64,000 bases of DNA, taken from positions 357,242,267-357,306,266 of the forward strand of contig NC_053040.3 of NCBI RefSeq assembly GCF_002575655.3, read 5' to 3'. The notes under the pieces are model-generated. The model had not been told where the DNA came from, made no database searches, and saw nothing but the letters and a program-made list of their open reading frames with translations. This stretch comes from Aegilops tauschii subsp. strangulata (lineage: Eukaryota > Streptophyta > Magnoliopsida > Poales > Poaceae). Shown here in pieces: positions 1 through 11,407 of this stretch (positions within the stretch are counted from its first letter, which is position 1; each line of letters starts with the position of its first letter). The position numbers and the translations under genes were made by a program.

Positions 1-2105
1 AGGCCGCAAGGGCTTCCGCGTCCGGATAGTCAATGATTTGGTTCTTTTTAACTAAGAACCTAGTCCAGAGCTTTTTGCCTGACTCTCCAGGCTGCTGGAC
101 AATGTGACTTAAGTCATCGACATCGGTGGCCGGACATATGTTCCTTGGAAGTTGTCGCAAAAGGCGTCTTCCAAATCTTCCCAGCTGCCAATAGAATTTT
201 TCGGCAGACTGTTTAACCAGTACCGAGCTGGTCCTTTGAGTTTTAATGGTAGGTATTTAATGGCATGAAGGTCATCTCCGCGGGCCATGTGGATATGGAG
301 GAGGAAGTCCTCGATCCATACCGCGGGATCCGTTGTTCCATCATATGATTCGATATTCATGGGTTTGAACCCGTCTGGGAATTCATGCTCCATTACTTCG
401 TCTGTGAAGCAAAGAGGGTGTGCGGCGCCTCTATATTGGGCCACACTGTGACGTACCTCCGATGGAGTCCATTTGCAGTTTTCGGTCCGGGCGTGGCTAG
501 GTTTGTCACGTCCGAATAAGTAGCCGTCATCGCATGTCGAAGCACGTCCTCACGATCCGTAGATCGATCTTGTGTGTCCTGCTTACTGTCCAAGTCCCGT
601 CGAAGGTCGTATGTACAACCCCAAGCTGTTTTATTCTTGCCTTTATGGAGAGGTGGGGCAGTCTGGTGTTCGGCTTGAGTTGCCGCTTTATCCTGACCAA
701 GTTGTGGTGAGCCTACCGCCTTGTGTGATGATGGTATGGGCTCCAGCGCCTCCTCATCGATCTGAGGTAGCAATCTACACTTGGGGTAACTTTTGGCTGG
801 GCCACTAAGGCCGTATTCTTCGGCGGCCAGGACTTCGGTCCATCTATCATTGAGCAGATCTTGGTCTGCTTGAAGCTGCAGCTGCTTCTTTTTCAGGCTC
901 CTTGCAGTGGCTATTAGCCGGCATTTAAAGCGCTCCTGCTCGAGAGGTTCCTCGGGCACGATGAAATCCTCGTTGCCGAGGCTCTCCTCTTCCTCGGAGA
1001 GCGGAAGATAATTACTGCCCTCCGAGTCTTCGTGTATGGCCTGTTCATTAGGGCTGACTTGCCCATTGTCCCGTTCCTCGTGTTCGGAGGTTACCTTGAC
1101 GGGGTCTTCATTGTTTTCGGCATCGTCTGGATTTTTTTTGTGCCGGTATTGCTGTCTTTGGAACGACGTGACTTAGAGCGGCACTGAGGAAGCCGGCGCT
1201 TAGGGTGTGTCTCAGGAAGTTTATTCTCAACTAGATTTTCTTTGTGGTCGTCGTTATTTGCTTTGGGTGTATCCACCATGTACACATCGTATGAAGAAGT
1301 GGTCGTCCAGCACCGGTAAATGGCGGGTTTTGGCCCTGCTCCTCGTCGGCATCGTCGTCTGTACTGACGATGTCTTCGCAGCCGTAATGAAGCATGTCGG
1401 TTAAGTCCTCGAGAGTGGCTATGAAGTGGGTGGCGGGTGGGAAGCAAAATTCCCCATCATCAGCCCCTAGTTCGAACCGTACATAGTTCGGCGATGAGTC
1501 CCCCGCCAAGGACAGGTTCTTTAATGAGCTTAGCACATCGCCCAAGGGCGAGTGCTGGAAGATGTCTGCGGCGCTAAACTCGAAGATCGATAAACGATTA
1601 CGTTCGACATCTGCGGACTCACATGGTTTGGAACTTACACCCAGAGACGAATCCGGGGTTCCGGTGACACAAATATTGTGTGAGTTTAAGTCCATGTGCG
1701 GCTCCGACACCGGGGGATCCATGGCCTCCATGGTGGGGTTGAGCCTCCACTCCTTTGACGGTGCTGTATGCTCCGGATCTAAGGCCAGAGCTGTTACATG
1801 AGCTATCTCCTGGATATAGTTTGACGACAAATTTAGGTCATATTCATCAAGGTGATTAGGAGCGGTTGTCGCGGTCTCGAATCTGGCAAAGATCAAATCT
1901 CCACGGATGTCCGTGACGTAGTTCAAGCTCCCGAATCTACCTGATGGCCAGGGGCGTAGCTATCGATCTGCTCCAGATGGCCAAACGAGTTGGCCCGCAG
2001 TGCGAAGCCGCCGAATACGAAGATTTGTCCGGGGAGGAAGGTTTCTCCTTGGACAGCATTGTCGTTGACAATGGAAGGGGCCATCAAACCCTTTGGGGAC
2101 GGCAC
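1..2105 (-). pseudogene. gag polyprotein with long N-terminal extension (element F)
   Basis: The reading frame starts at an ATG at 2105 or 2084 and runs leftwards with at least four frameshifts (near 1925, 1240, 1095-960 and 440, plus one near 125). The retrotransposon gag domain is at 1-444: it contains a YDGTTDP motif, WIEDFLLHI, a KGPARYWLNSLP segment and further left a QQPGES segment, all typical of plant Gypsy capsid. Upstream of it are about 550 residues with no motif I can name, acidic in the middle (STDDDADEEQGQ) and rich in charged and Gln residues near 850-950. That extension is far longer than the usual gag leader. The gene is dead because of the frameshifts. Capsid identity is firm; the function of the extension is unknown. 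Confidence 0.75.
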
Positions 2106-2131
2106 AGTGGAACTCTCAATGAAAGTACCAA

Positions 2132-2611
2132 TGTCGGTGTCAAAACCGGTGGATCTCGGGTAGGGGGTCCCGAACTGTGCGTCTAAGGTCGATGATAGCA
2201 GGAGATAGGGGACACAATGTTTACCCAGGTTCAGGCCCTCTCTATGGAGGTAATACCCTACTTCCTGCTTGATTGATCTTGATGAATATGATTATTACAA
2301 GAGTTGATCTACCACGAGATTGTAATGGCTAAACCCTAGAAGTCTAGCCTGTATGACTATGGTCATGAATATATCCCCCTCCGGACTAAGTCCTCCGGTT
2401 TATATAGACGCCGGGAGGATCTAGGGTTACACAAGGTTGGCTACAAAGAAAGGAGTCTACATATTCGGTCGCCAAGCTTGCCTTCCACGGCAAGGAGAGT
2501 CCCATCCGGACACGGGTGCAGTCTTCGGTCTTCGTATCTTCACAACCCATCAGTCTGGCCAATGGCTAACAGGCCGGACGCCCGAGGACCCCTTAGTCCG
2601 GGACTCCCTCA
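2132..2611 (-). repeat. 5' LTR of element F
   Basis: A 480-bp LTR on the minus strand. It starts with TGAGGGAGTCCC at 2611 and ends with GACACCGACA at 2132, giving the usual TG...CA ends. A TATA-like stretch (TCTATATAAACC on the minus strand) lies at about 2400-2411. The sequence just inside, at about 2113-2131, is where the primer-binding site should be, but I could not match it to a tRNA with confidence. Only one LTR copy is visible. Confidence 0.8.
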
Positions 2612-3461
2612 ATCGCCCGACTGGCAGCAGAGTTCATGTTTCCGGTCCAGAGTATTTCAGCAGAGCCATCAGGGCTGCAGAGATTCCTCCCAACTTCAGG
2701 TTGGCGACTGGAGTTAGCAAGTTCACTGGTGAGTCCAAGCCTGACATTTGGCTTGAGGATTACCGAGTGGCTGTACAAATCGGTGGTGGCAATGATGAGG
2801 TGGCCATGAAGCACCCCCCCCCCTGATGCTTGAAGGATCAGCTAGAGCCTGGTTGAATCAGTTGACTCCAGGCAGTATATTCAGATGGGAAGAGTTGGCC
2901 CGAGTGTTTGTCAGAACGTTTGAAGGTACATGCAAGCGACCTCCAGGGTTGGCAGAATTACAGCATTGTGTACAAAAACCAAATGAAACTTTGAGGGATT
3001 ACATCCAGAGGTGGACCACTTTACATCACACAGTGGAAAATGTGTCTCAGCATCAAGCAGTTTGCGCCTTCAAGGAGGGCATTCGGTATCGTGAGCTTAA
3101 CCTGAAATTCGGTCGGACAGGAGACATGACCCTGCCCCGAATTATGGAAATAGCAACTCGGTACGCAAATGGTGAAGACGAAGACCGACTCCGCAGTGGC
3201 AAGAGCAAACCAGTCGGCCAAGACACCGGAGGAGGTAATTCCAATCGGAAGCAGAAACGCAAAGCTGAGCCTGCAGGACCTGGTGAAACTGCAGCCGCGA
3301 TCCAAGGAAAATTTAAGGGAAAACCTAAGGGGCCCTGGACCCCCAAGAAGGTGAAAGATCAAGGAGGGAATGATGTGTTGGATTTGCCATGTCACATTCA
3401 CACCAAGAAAGACGAAGAGGGAAATCTGATTTATCCCAAGCATACCGCTCAACGGTGTTGA
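2612..3461 (+). pseudogene. gag (element A)
   Basis: Capsid domain of a plant Gypsy element. It begins abruptly at the edge of F's LTR, so the N-terminus is missing. Visible landmarks are a FTGESKPDIWLEDY segment (about 2728-2765), ARAWLNQLTPGSI, TFEGTCKRP and the FKEGIRYREL region. A Cys/His segment near the end (CHIHTKKD ... KHTAQRC, about 3387-3458) looks like the relic zinc knuckle. A run of C at 2814-2823 carries an extra base and shifts the frame. The frame then stays open from 2826 to a TGA at 3459-3461. Confidence 0.85.
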
Positions 3462-4202
3462 CTCCTTATCCAGCAATTCCGAGAGAAACAACCCAATCAG
3501 AAAGGAAAGGAGTCTGATAAGGATGAGGACAAAGAGGATGATGATGGTTTCTCCAATGTCAATTCCACCTTGGTGATTTTTGCTGACATTGAGAGCAAAA
3601 GTCGACTGAAAGTCATAAACAGAGAAGTAAACATGGTTGCCCCGGCAACGACGACATATTTGAAGTGGTCGCAAACTGCAATCACATTTGACCAGTCCAA
3701 TCACCCAGCACGCGTTGCCACTCCAGGGCAGTAAGCGTTGGTAGTCGACCCAGTTGTTGGAGGCACTCGACTGACCAAAGTGCTGATGTATGGTGGCAGT
3801 GGTCTGAATATTCTTTACGCTGAAACCCTGAAGGGGATGGGCATTCCGATGTCCAAGCTTAGTGAGAGCAACATGAGTTTCCACGGTGTTATCCCTGGAA
3901 AGAAAGCTGAATCACTCAGCCAGATCACTCTTGACGTGGTTTTCGGTGATTCGAAGAATTACCGTAAGGAAAAGTTGACATTTGAAGTGGTGGATTTTCA
4001 AAGTGCTTATCATGCTATTCTGGGCAGACCTGCATATGCTCGTTTCATGGCTCGACCATGCTACGTGTATCTTAAGTTGAAGATGCCTGGTCCCAGAGGT
4101 GTGATCACAGTCACTGGTAATCAGCAGAAAGCACAAGAGTGCCTCCAGAAGGGCTCAAAAATTGCTGCTGAACAAATGGCAGCAGTTGAAATGCAGGAAT
4201 AG
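3462..4202 (+). pseudogene. aspartic protease region (element A)
   Basis: Same frame as the preceding gag, with nonsense codons at 3459-3461, 3732-3734 and 4200-4202. The retropepsin domain starts near 3740 with DPVVGGTRLTKVLM. The active-site loop reads YGGSGLNIL, where the family has Asp before the GGSG; GAT has become TAT at 3787-3789. The later AILGRPAYARFMA segment, the conserved hydrophobic-hydrophobic-Gly-Arg-Pro block, is intact at about 4014-4052. With no catalytic Asp and three stops this protease cannot be active. Confidence 0.85.
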
Positions 4203-4445
4203 CAGAAGAATGCGGATCCGAGTGATTTGTTGCAAGCCAAGAAGCCTGCCTCAGATTCTGCATTTCAGTCGTCCGGTGAAACAAAGTCAGTTCATATTCA
4301 CCCGACCGATCCCAATGCTGCCCCGACTCATATCTCAACAACACTCGACAGCAAATAGGAAGAAGCGCTCATCCAGTTCCTCCGTGAGAACTGGGAAATC
4401 TTTGCATGGAAACCTTCTGACATGCCAGGTGTACCTAGGGGACTG
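4203..4445 (+). pseudogene. start of the reverse transcriptase region (element A), cut by solo LTR S
   Basis: The same frame continues from the protease into the linker before RT, ending with the FLRENWEIFAWKPSDMPGVP segment that typically precedes RT in Tat-type pol. There is a nonsense codon near 4356. The reading frame is interrupted at 4445 by the solo LTR and resumes in the same sense at 8282. Confidence 0.8.
4441..4445. repeat. target-site duplication of solo LTR S (left copy)
   Basis: GACTG directly before the TGTGACG start; the same five bases follow the element at 8282-8286. The pair defines the insertion exactly and shows the solo LTR landed in element A's pol. Confidence 0.9.
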
Positions 4446-7400
4446 TGTGACGCCCGGATAATTAGGCTACAGTAATCCCACGTTAATGATGCCACGTCAC
4501 CTCGATTACTGTTGCTAATCTCGCGTTAGTTCGAAACCGGTTCGAATTCAAATTCAAATTCAAAATCAAGAAAACAATAAAATATTTTCAAATATTAAAA
4601 CTAAAATGTTGGGGTGTTGCCGAATAATTCATGAGTAATAATGGTGGAGAAACCAACATTTCTTATAATATTTAATTTCACTAAAATAACCAAAGCTTAG
4701 GGCAAAACAATTAATTTAATGCCTTTTATAAAGTTATAATAATATAACTAAATTAGTTGTGTGCCAAAATAATTATGGCAGTGGCCTAATTAGTAATACT
4801 AATTTAGGTGCTAACTTGGTATTTTATAAAACTAAAATAATAGAAACTATGAATGAAAACAGTAAAGAAATAAAAGAAAAATAAGAAAAAGTAAAACAAA
4901 GCCAAAGAAAAAAAACAAACCAAAGGAGAAAATCTCCCCTCCCGTTGGGCCTCGGCCCAGCTGGCCGACCGTTGGGCCTAGCCGCCCCCCATCTCTGGCC
5001 TACAAGGCCACCAACCCCCCAGAAACCCTAACCCATTGCCCCGTCGCCCCACTTAGCCCCCCACCGTTCCCCTCGTCCCCTCACCCGCGCCACCACACGC
5101 ACGCATGTATGCTCAGTGGAGCGGGCGCCCGACACCCGAGCCGCCACTCCCCTGAGGCCGCCGCCCGCCGGTGCCGAGCACTGCCATCCCCGACCTCCTG
5201 CCGCAACATCGCCGTCTCCCCTCGCTTCGGCGAGCCGTGAAGCCATCGCCTCCGCCCAGCGACTCCTCCGTCCTTCGGCGCTCGTCCCCGCCGTCCCGAA
5301 CCTCTCCTGCAACTCGGCCGCCCCTACGCATTATCGTCGGCCTCCCCGAACCCGCTGCCAATGCCCTACAGTAGTAACGTGAGGCCCTCTATCGATTCCC
5401 CCTCCCCCTACGTACTCCTTCGCCGTAGGGTGCCAACGCCGACGCGCCCGAGCTCTTGCCTCCTCCCACGTCGATGCTGCCTCTGCCCCGCCGTCGTAGC
5501 TGCTTCTGCTCGCCACTGCTCGTCGTGCCCGCTGCCCCGCTGGACGCGCCGCACGCCCTCCACCGCGGACTCCCGCACACCAGGCCGTCGCCAGAGTTGA
5601 GCTCCCGAGCACCTCCGCCACCTCTGTGGCTCGCCGGCGTGCACGACGCACGCATCCGTGCTTAAACCAACGGGCTGGCTCACTGACGTGTGGCCCTGTC
5701 CAAATTATTTAGGACCTAAATGCCAATTAGCACTAACCGGCACCCTAATAGCCACTAACATGTGGGGCCACTTAGCTAATTATTTAGTTTGGTTAAATAA
5801 AACTCTCTTAAAAAATGACCCACTGACAGACGGGCCCCACCTCCTAATTACTTTATTAGATCGACCTAACCTTCTGTTAGCTATTTGAGTCAGTGACTGC
5901 TGGGTCCCACTGGGCCTTGTTGACCAAGTCAACTGCTGACTGGGATGCCCCAGTCAATGACATGTGGGCTCACTTGATCATGTTGACCAGTCAACTTTGA
6001 CTGGTCTGCTGACTGTACCTGCTGACTGTACCCCTCTGGCCCCACTGTCAGCCACACTGCCATGTTGCTGTGTACACTTCTGTGTGCACTTCGCATTTAT
6101 CTATTTATTTATTTTGAAATTAAATAAATTCTAGGATTTTTAGGAATTGAATAAAACTTTGAAAATTAAAATAAAATAATCCGTAACTCGGATGAAAATA
6201 CTTTGTACATGAAAGTTGCTCAGAACGATGAGACGAATCCAGATACGCAGCTCGTTCGTCCGCCACGGGTCCCTGGCATAGTGAACCAGCAACTTTCCCC
6301 CACCGGTTCATCTGTCCGAAAGCGCGAAACGCCGGGAATACTTTCCCGGGTGTTTCCTCCCTTCGCCGGTATCGCCTACTACCGCGTTAGGGCACACCTA
6401 ACACTGCTCACTATCATGTCATGCACCCGTCATGCTTATGTTTGCATTATATTTATTGTTTCTTCCCCCTCTTCTCTCCGGTAGACTACGAGACCGACGG
6501 TGCTGCTGCCCAGTTCGACTATGGAGTTGACGACCCCGCCTTCTTGCCAGAGCAACCAGGCAAGCCCCCCCCTTGATCACCAGATATCGCCTATTCTTCT
6601 CTGTACTGCTTGCATTAGAGTAGTGTAGCATGTTACTGCTTTTCGTTAGTCCTATCCTGATGCATAGCATGTCCTTGCTACTACTGTTGTTACCTTTACC
6701 TGCAATCCTACATGCTTAGTATAGGATGCTAGTGTTCCATCAGTGGCCCTACACTCTTGTACGTCTGCCATGCTATACTATCGGACCGTGATCACTTCGG
6801 GAGGTGATCACGGGTATATACTATATACTTTATATACATGACACATGTGGTGACTAAAGTCGGGTCGGCTCGTTGAGTACTCGCAAGTGATTCTGATGAG
6901 GGGGCTGAAAGGACAGGTGGCTCCATCCCGGTAGAGGTGGGCCTGGGTTCCTGACGGCCCCCGACTGTTACTTTGTGGCGGAGCGACAAGGCAGGTTGAG
7001 ACCACCTAGGAGAGAGGTGGACCTGGCCCTGGTCGGCATTCGCGAATACTTAACACGCTTAACGAGTTCTTGGTATTTGATCTGAGTCTGGCCATTTGGT
7101 CTATACGCACTAACCAACTACGCGGGAACAGTTATGGGCACTCGACGTCGTGGCATCAGCCGAAGCCTTCATGACGTCAGCGACTGAGTGGCGCGCGGCG
7201 GATTGGACTAGAACACCTGCTAGGCTAGGTCTGCTTCCGGCCGCGTTCGCAACATGCAGGTGTGCAATGGGCGATGGGCCCAGACCCCTGCGCCATAGGA
7301 TTTAGACCGGCGTGCTGACCTCTCTGTTGTGCCTAGGAGGGCTGCGACGTGTTGATCTTCCGAGGCAGGGCATGACCCAGGAAAGTGTGTCCGGCCAAAT

Positions 7401-8281
7401 GGGATCGAGCGTGCTGGGTTATGTGGTGCACCCCTGCAGGGAAGTTTATCTATTCGAATAGCCGTGTCCCTCGGTAAAAGGACGACCTGGAGTTGTACCT
7501 TGACCTTATGACAACTAGAACTGGATACTTAATAAAACACACCCTTCCAAGTGCCAGATATAACCCGGTGATCGCTCTCTAACAGGGCGACGAGGAGGGG
7601 ATCGCCGGGTAGGTTTATGTTATGCAATGCTACTTGGTGAACTTACCATCTACTCTCTTCTACATGCTGCAAGATGGAGGCTGCCAGAAGCGTAGTCTTC
7701 GACAGGACTAGCTATCCCCCCTTATTCTGGCATTCTACAGTTCAGTCCACCGATATGGCCCTTTACACATATACCCATGCATATGTAGTGTAGCTCCTTG
7801 CTTGCGAGTACTTTGGATGAGTACTCACGGTCGCTTTCTCCCTCTTTTCCCCCTTTCCCTTCTACCTGGATTGTCGCAACCAGATGCCGGAGCCCAGGAG
7901 CCAGACGCCACCGTCGACGACGACCCCTACTACACCGGAGGTGCCTACTACTACGTGCAGCCCGCTGACGACGACCAGGAGTAGTTAGGAGGATCCCAGG
8001 CAGGAGGCATGCACCTCTTTCGATCTGTATCCCAGTTTGTGTTAGCCTTCTTAAGGCAAACTTGTTTAACTTATGTCTGCACTCAGATATTGTTGCTTCC
8101 GCTGACTCGTCTATGATCGAGCTCTTGTATTCGAGCCCTCGAGGCCCCTGGCTTGTAATATGATGCTTGTATGACTTATTTTATTTTAGAGTTGTGTTGT
8201 GTTATCTTCCTGTGAGTCCCTGATCTTGATCGTACACGTTTGCATGCATGATTAGTGTACGGTCAAATCGGGGGCATCACA
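4446..8281 (+). mobile_element. solo LTR S of a long-LTR Gypsy element
   Basis: A 3,836-bp unit that starts TGTGACGCCC and ends GGGGCATCACA, so the ends are near-perfect inverted repeats with TG...CA. It is flanked by GACTG on both sides (4441-4445 and 8282-8286). It holds no polyprotein, no primer-binding site and no second copy of itself, so it is best read as an LTR left after LTR-LTR recombination. The first 500 bp are AT-rich, 4930-5660 is very GC-rich (open in many frames by composition only), and 5700-6480 and 6660-7800 show no coding signal. The size suits long-LTR Triticeae Gypsy or LARD families; I could not assign one. Confidence 0.85.
6485..7984 (+). other. putative two-exon acidic reading frame in solo LTR S
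   Basis: Exon 1 at 6485-6559 follows a CCGGTAG acceptor-like site, is rich in Asp/Glu/Tyr and ends CCAG directly before GCAAGC, a GC-type donor. Exon 2 at 7884-7984 follows an AACCAG acceptor, keeps the frame when the 1,324-bp gap is removed, is again acidic (VDDDPYY, ADDDQE) and ends at TAG 7982-7984. The same layout occurs in both LTRs of element B. Expression is not known and no start codon was found, so this is a predicted spliced unit rather than a gene. Confidence 0.45.
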
Positions 8282-9990
8282 GACTGGGTGAGCACCGTTT
8301 ACGAGTCGACCGAAAGGTAAAACCAGTCAAAGAGCATCTCCGACGGTCCGCCGTACAGAAGAGAAAAGCAATTGGCGAGGAAGTGGCTCGGCTTCTGGCT
8401 GTTGAGTTCATCCGAGAGGTTTACCACTTCGAGTGGCTTGCCAATGTCGTCATGGTTCCTAAGAAAGATGATTCACTCCGTATGTGTATCGACTTCAAGA
8501 ATATCAATCGTGCCTGCCCGAAGGATCACTTCCCTCTTCCTCGCATCGATCAGATAGTCGACTCGACTGCGGGATGTGAGCGGTTGTCTTTCCTGGATGC
8601 ATATTCCGGGTACCATCAGATCCGACTGTATGGACCCGATGAAATAAAAATAGCTTTTATCACCCTATTCGGGTGCTTTTGCTATGTCACCATGCCCTTT
8701 GGTCTCAAGAATGCTGGTGCCACATTCATGCGCATGATACAGAAGTGCCTACTCACTCAAATCAGTCGGAATGTGGAAGCATACATGGATGACATTGTGG
8801 TTAAGTCACGTAAAGGTTCTGACCTGCTGACTGACCTTGTTGAAACCTTTGTCAATCTAAGGAGATATGATATCAAGCTCAATCCATCGAAGTGTACGTT
8901 TGGAGTTCCAGGTGGCAAGTTACTCGGTTTCCTCGTTTCCAAACGTGGGATCGATGAAAACCCAGAGAAAGTTGGTGCAATACTCCGAATGAAACGCCAT
9001 GTGCATGTACACGATGTTCAGAAGCTTACTGGTTGTCTGGCCGCTTTGAGTCAATTCATCTCTCGTCTCGGTGAAAAGGCATTGCCTCTTTACCGCCTGA
9101 TGAAGAAATCAGATAACTTTGAGTGGACTCCTGAAGCTGACGCAGCGTTTGCAGAGCTCAAAACCCTGCTTTCCACCCAGCTGGTGCTCGCTGCTCCAAT
9201 CAGAAAAGAGCCTTTACTGCTTTATATTGCAGCCACTGGACAAGTCGTCAGTACAGTACTCATGGTCGGGCGGGAAGAAGAAGGCAAGGCCTACAAGGTT
9301 CAATGCCCAGTGTGTTATATTTCCGAAGTTTTAACCCCATCCAAGCAAAGGTATCCACATTATCAAAAGCTTGTCTAGGGGATTTACTTGACCACAAAGA
9401 AAGTTGCGCACTACTTCTCAGATCATTCAATTACAGCCGTCAGCGCGCTCCATTGTCAGAAATTTTGAACAACAGAGATGCAACTAGTCGAGTGGCCAAA
9501 TGTGCGATTGAACTCCTTCCATTGGATATTAAGTTTGAGGCAAAGAAAGTAATCAAATCCCAAGCAATAGCAGATTTTCTCGTCGAGTGGATTGAACAGC
9601 AGCTGCCGACTCAGATTCAGTCGGAACATTGGACTATGTTCTTTGACGGGTCCAAGATGTTGAATGGTTCAGGTGCTGGGGTAGTCCTGTTATCTCCGCG
9701 AGGCGACAAGCTCAGCTATGTTCTCTAGATTCACTTTGACTCCTCCAACAATGAAGCTGAATATGAGGCACTTCTGTACGGGTTGCGTATGGCCATTTCA
9801 CTCGGCGTCTGGCGCCTTATGGTTTACGGCGACTCAGATTTGTTGGTCAACAAGTGATGAAGGAATGGGACGTGAGGAGTCCAGCTATGACTGATTATTG
9901 CAATGAAGTGAGGAAATTGGAAAAGAAGTTTGAGGGGTTAGAGATTCACCATATACCCCGACTGAAGAACTAGGCAGCCGATGGCCTGGC
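8282..9990 (+). pseudogene. reverse transcriptase and RNase H (element A)
   Basis: The RT domain runs from about 8300 to 9000: VPKKDDSLRMCIDFKNIN, the FLDAYSGYHQI block, the TMPFGLKNAGATF block and the catalytic AYMDDIVVKS at about 8782-8811 (YMDD intact). The RT connection domain follows to 9378, where CTTGTCTAG stops the frame. RNase H continues in another frame from 9303: MFFDGSKMLNGSGAG (first catalytic Asp), NNEAEYEALLYGL (Glu) and YGDSDLLVNK (Asp), crossed by TAG at 9726-9728 and further stops near 9855. The RT core is open for 376 codons but the gene as a whole is broken. Confidence 0.9.
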
Positions 9991-9999
9991 AAAGATAGG

Positions 10000-11380
10000 T
10001 TCCAAGAGGGGGCCTATTCCCAACAATGTGTTTTTGGAACATATTCACACACCATCCGTTCAAGAGGATCCCTTCACAGAAGAGCCCCCACAGCCTAAGA
10101 GCTCCACTGATCTGACTGAAGTTGAAATCCCAGCCATGGTCGACTTGATCATGGAAGTTTTGGTCGTTATTCCTGATTGGACTGTGTCGTACATTGCATA
10201 TATTCTCAGGAAAGAACTCCCAGAGGATGAAGAAGAGGCTCGTCAGATTGTCCGTCGATCCAAAGCCTTTACTGTGATGGGCGGACAGCTTTACAGAGAA
10301 AATGTTACTGGAGTCGCTCAGAGATGCATCACGCCGGAAGAAGGCCGAATCATCCTCAATGATATCCACTCGGGGACCTGTGGTCACCATGCATCCTCTC
10401 GGACCATCGTGTCCAAAGCATGCCGAGCGGGGTTTTACTGGCCACGTGCTAATGATATGGCAAAAGAAATAGTTGACAAGTGTGAGGGTTGTCAGTTCTA
10501 CTCCACCATGTCCCACAAGCCTGCATCAGCCTTGAAGACCATTCCACTCATCTGGCCATTTGCTGTTTGGGGATTGGATATGGTTGGACCTCTAAGGACT
10601 GGTAGGAGTGGCTTCACCCATCTGCTCGTGGCAATCGACAAGTTCACCAAATGGATTGAAGCTAAGCCTATCAAAAACCTTGAATCAAGTACTGATGTCA
10701 GCTTCATCCGAGAGTTAACGTTCAAATATGGACTTCCACACAGCATCATCATAGATAATGGGTCAAACTTTGATTCAAACGAGTTCAGAGCTTTATGCGC
10801 TTCCCAAGGCACTCGGGTCGACTATGCTTCAGTCGCCCACCCACAGGTTAATGGGCAAGCGGAGAGAGAAAACGGTTTGATCCTCAAAGGGCAGAAACCT
10901 CGATTGATGCGTGACCTCAAGCATGCAGCAAGTGCTTGGGTTGATGAGCTACCTTCAGTACTTTGGGCAAGAGGAGAGAGCAAACGGTTTGACCCTCAAA
11001 GGGCAGAAACCTTGATTGATGCGTGACCTCAAGCATGCAGCAGGCGCTTGGGTTGATGAGCTACCTTCAGTACTTTGGGGATTGAGAACAACACCAAATC
11101 GGTCGACCGGTCGAACTCCCTTCTTCTTGGTGTATGGGGCTGAAGTTGTGCTTCCAAGTGACGTGCTTCACAATGCGCCCCGAGTGGAACTTTTCTCATT
11201 AACTGAAGCAGAACAGGCTCGACAGGACGCCGTTGAGCTCCCGCTTGGGAAGGCCCCTTCATCATCACTAAGGTGCTCCACAATGGAGCGTATCACCTCT
11301 ACAATGTGGAGCACAATAAAGACGAGCCACACGCTTGGAATGCGGAGCTGCTCCACCACTTTTATACTTAAGAGTTTAGA
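10000..11380 (+). pseudogene. integrase (element A)
   Basis: The zinc-binding N-terminus is visible at about 10375-10500 (GTCGHHASS ... CEGCQFY). The catalytic core follows, with Asp in GLDMVGPL, Asp in IIDNGSNF and Glu in GQAERENG, the D,D,E triad of retroviral-type integrases. A 112-bp tandem duplication (10860-11083) shifts the frame immediately after the Glu. The frame resumes at 11016 with the RTTPNRSTGRTPFFLVYGAE block. About 11240 the protein jumps directly to the polyprotein tail (GPFIITKVLHNGAYHLYN, in another frame), so roughly 150 residues of the C-terminal domain are deleted. The tail ends at about 11370. Confidence 0.88.
10860..11083 (+). repeat. 112-bp tandem duplication inside integrase
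   Basis: Two direct copies, about 10860-10971 and 10972-11083, with only a few differences (for example AGTGCTTGG against GGCGCTTGG). As 112 is not a multiple of three, the duplication throws the integrase out of frame. Confidence 0.85.
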
Positions 11381-11407
11381 CTGTTGTGATGTATTAAAAA
11401 GTACCTT

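Larger units (their letters stand above)
1..2611 (-). mobile_element. Gypsy LTR retrotransposon F, 5' part (Fatima-like)
   Basis: Minus-strand Ty3/Gypsy element entering from the left edge. Only the 5' LTR, the leader and the first part of the polyprotein lie in the window. The LTR start on the minus strand, the leader and the first codons of the polyprotein resemble the Triticeae family Fatima as I remember it; this was not checked. The protease, reverse transcriptase and integrase would lie beyond position 1. The five bases outside the LTR are ATCGC at 2612-2616. The partner target-site duplication is outside the window, so insertion into element A is inferred from the abrupt start of A's gag at the LTR edge. 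Confidence 0.8.

Noticed and set aside
3021..3884. Minus-strand ORF of 287 codons
   Set aside because: It is antisense to gag and protease of element A, with a membrane-like composition caused by reading Lys/Glu-rich codons backwards.
5028..5683. Overlapping Ala/Arg/Pro-rich ORFs on both strands
   Set aside because: They lie in the GC-rich block of solo LTR S and are open in many frames at once. No domain, no consistent start. Composition explains them.
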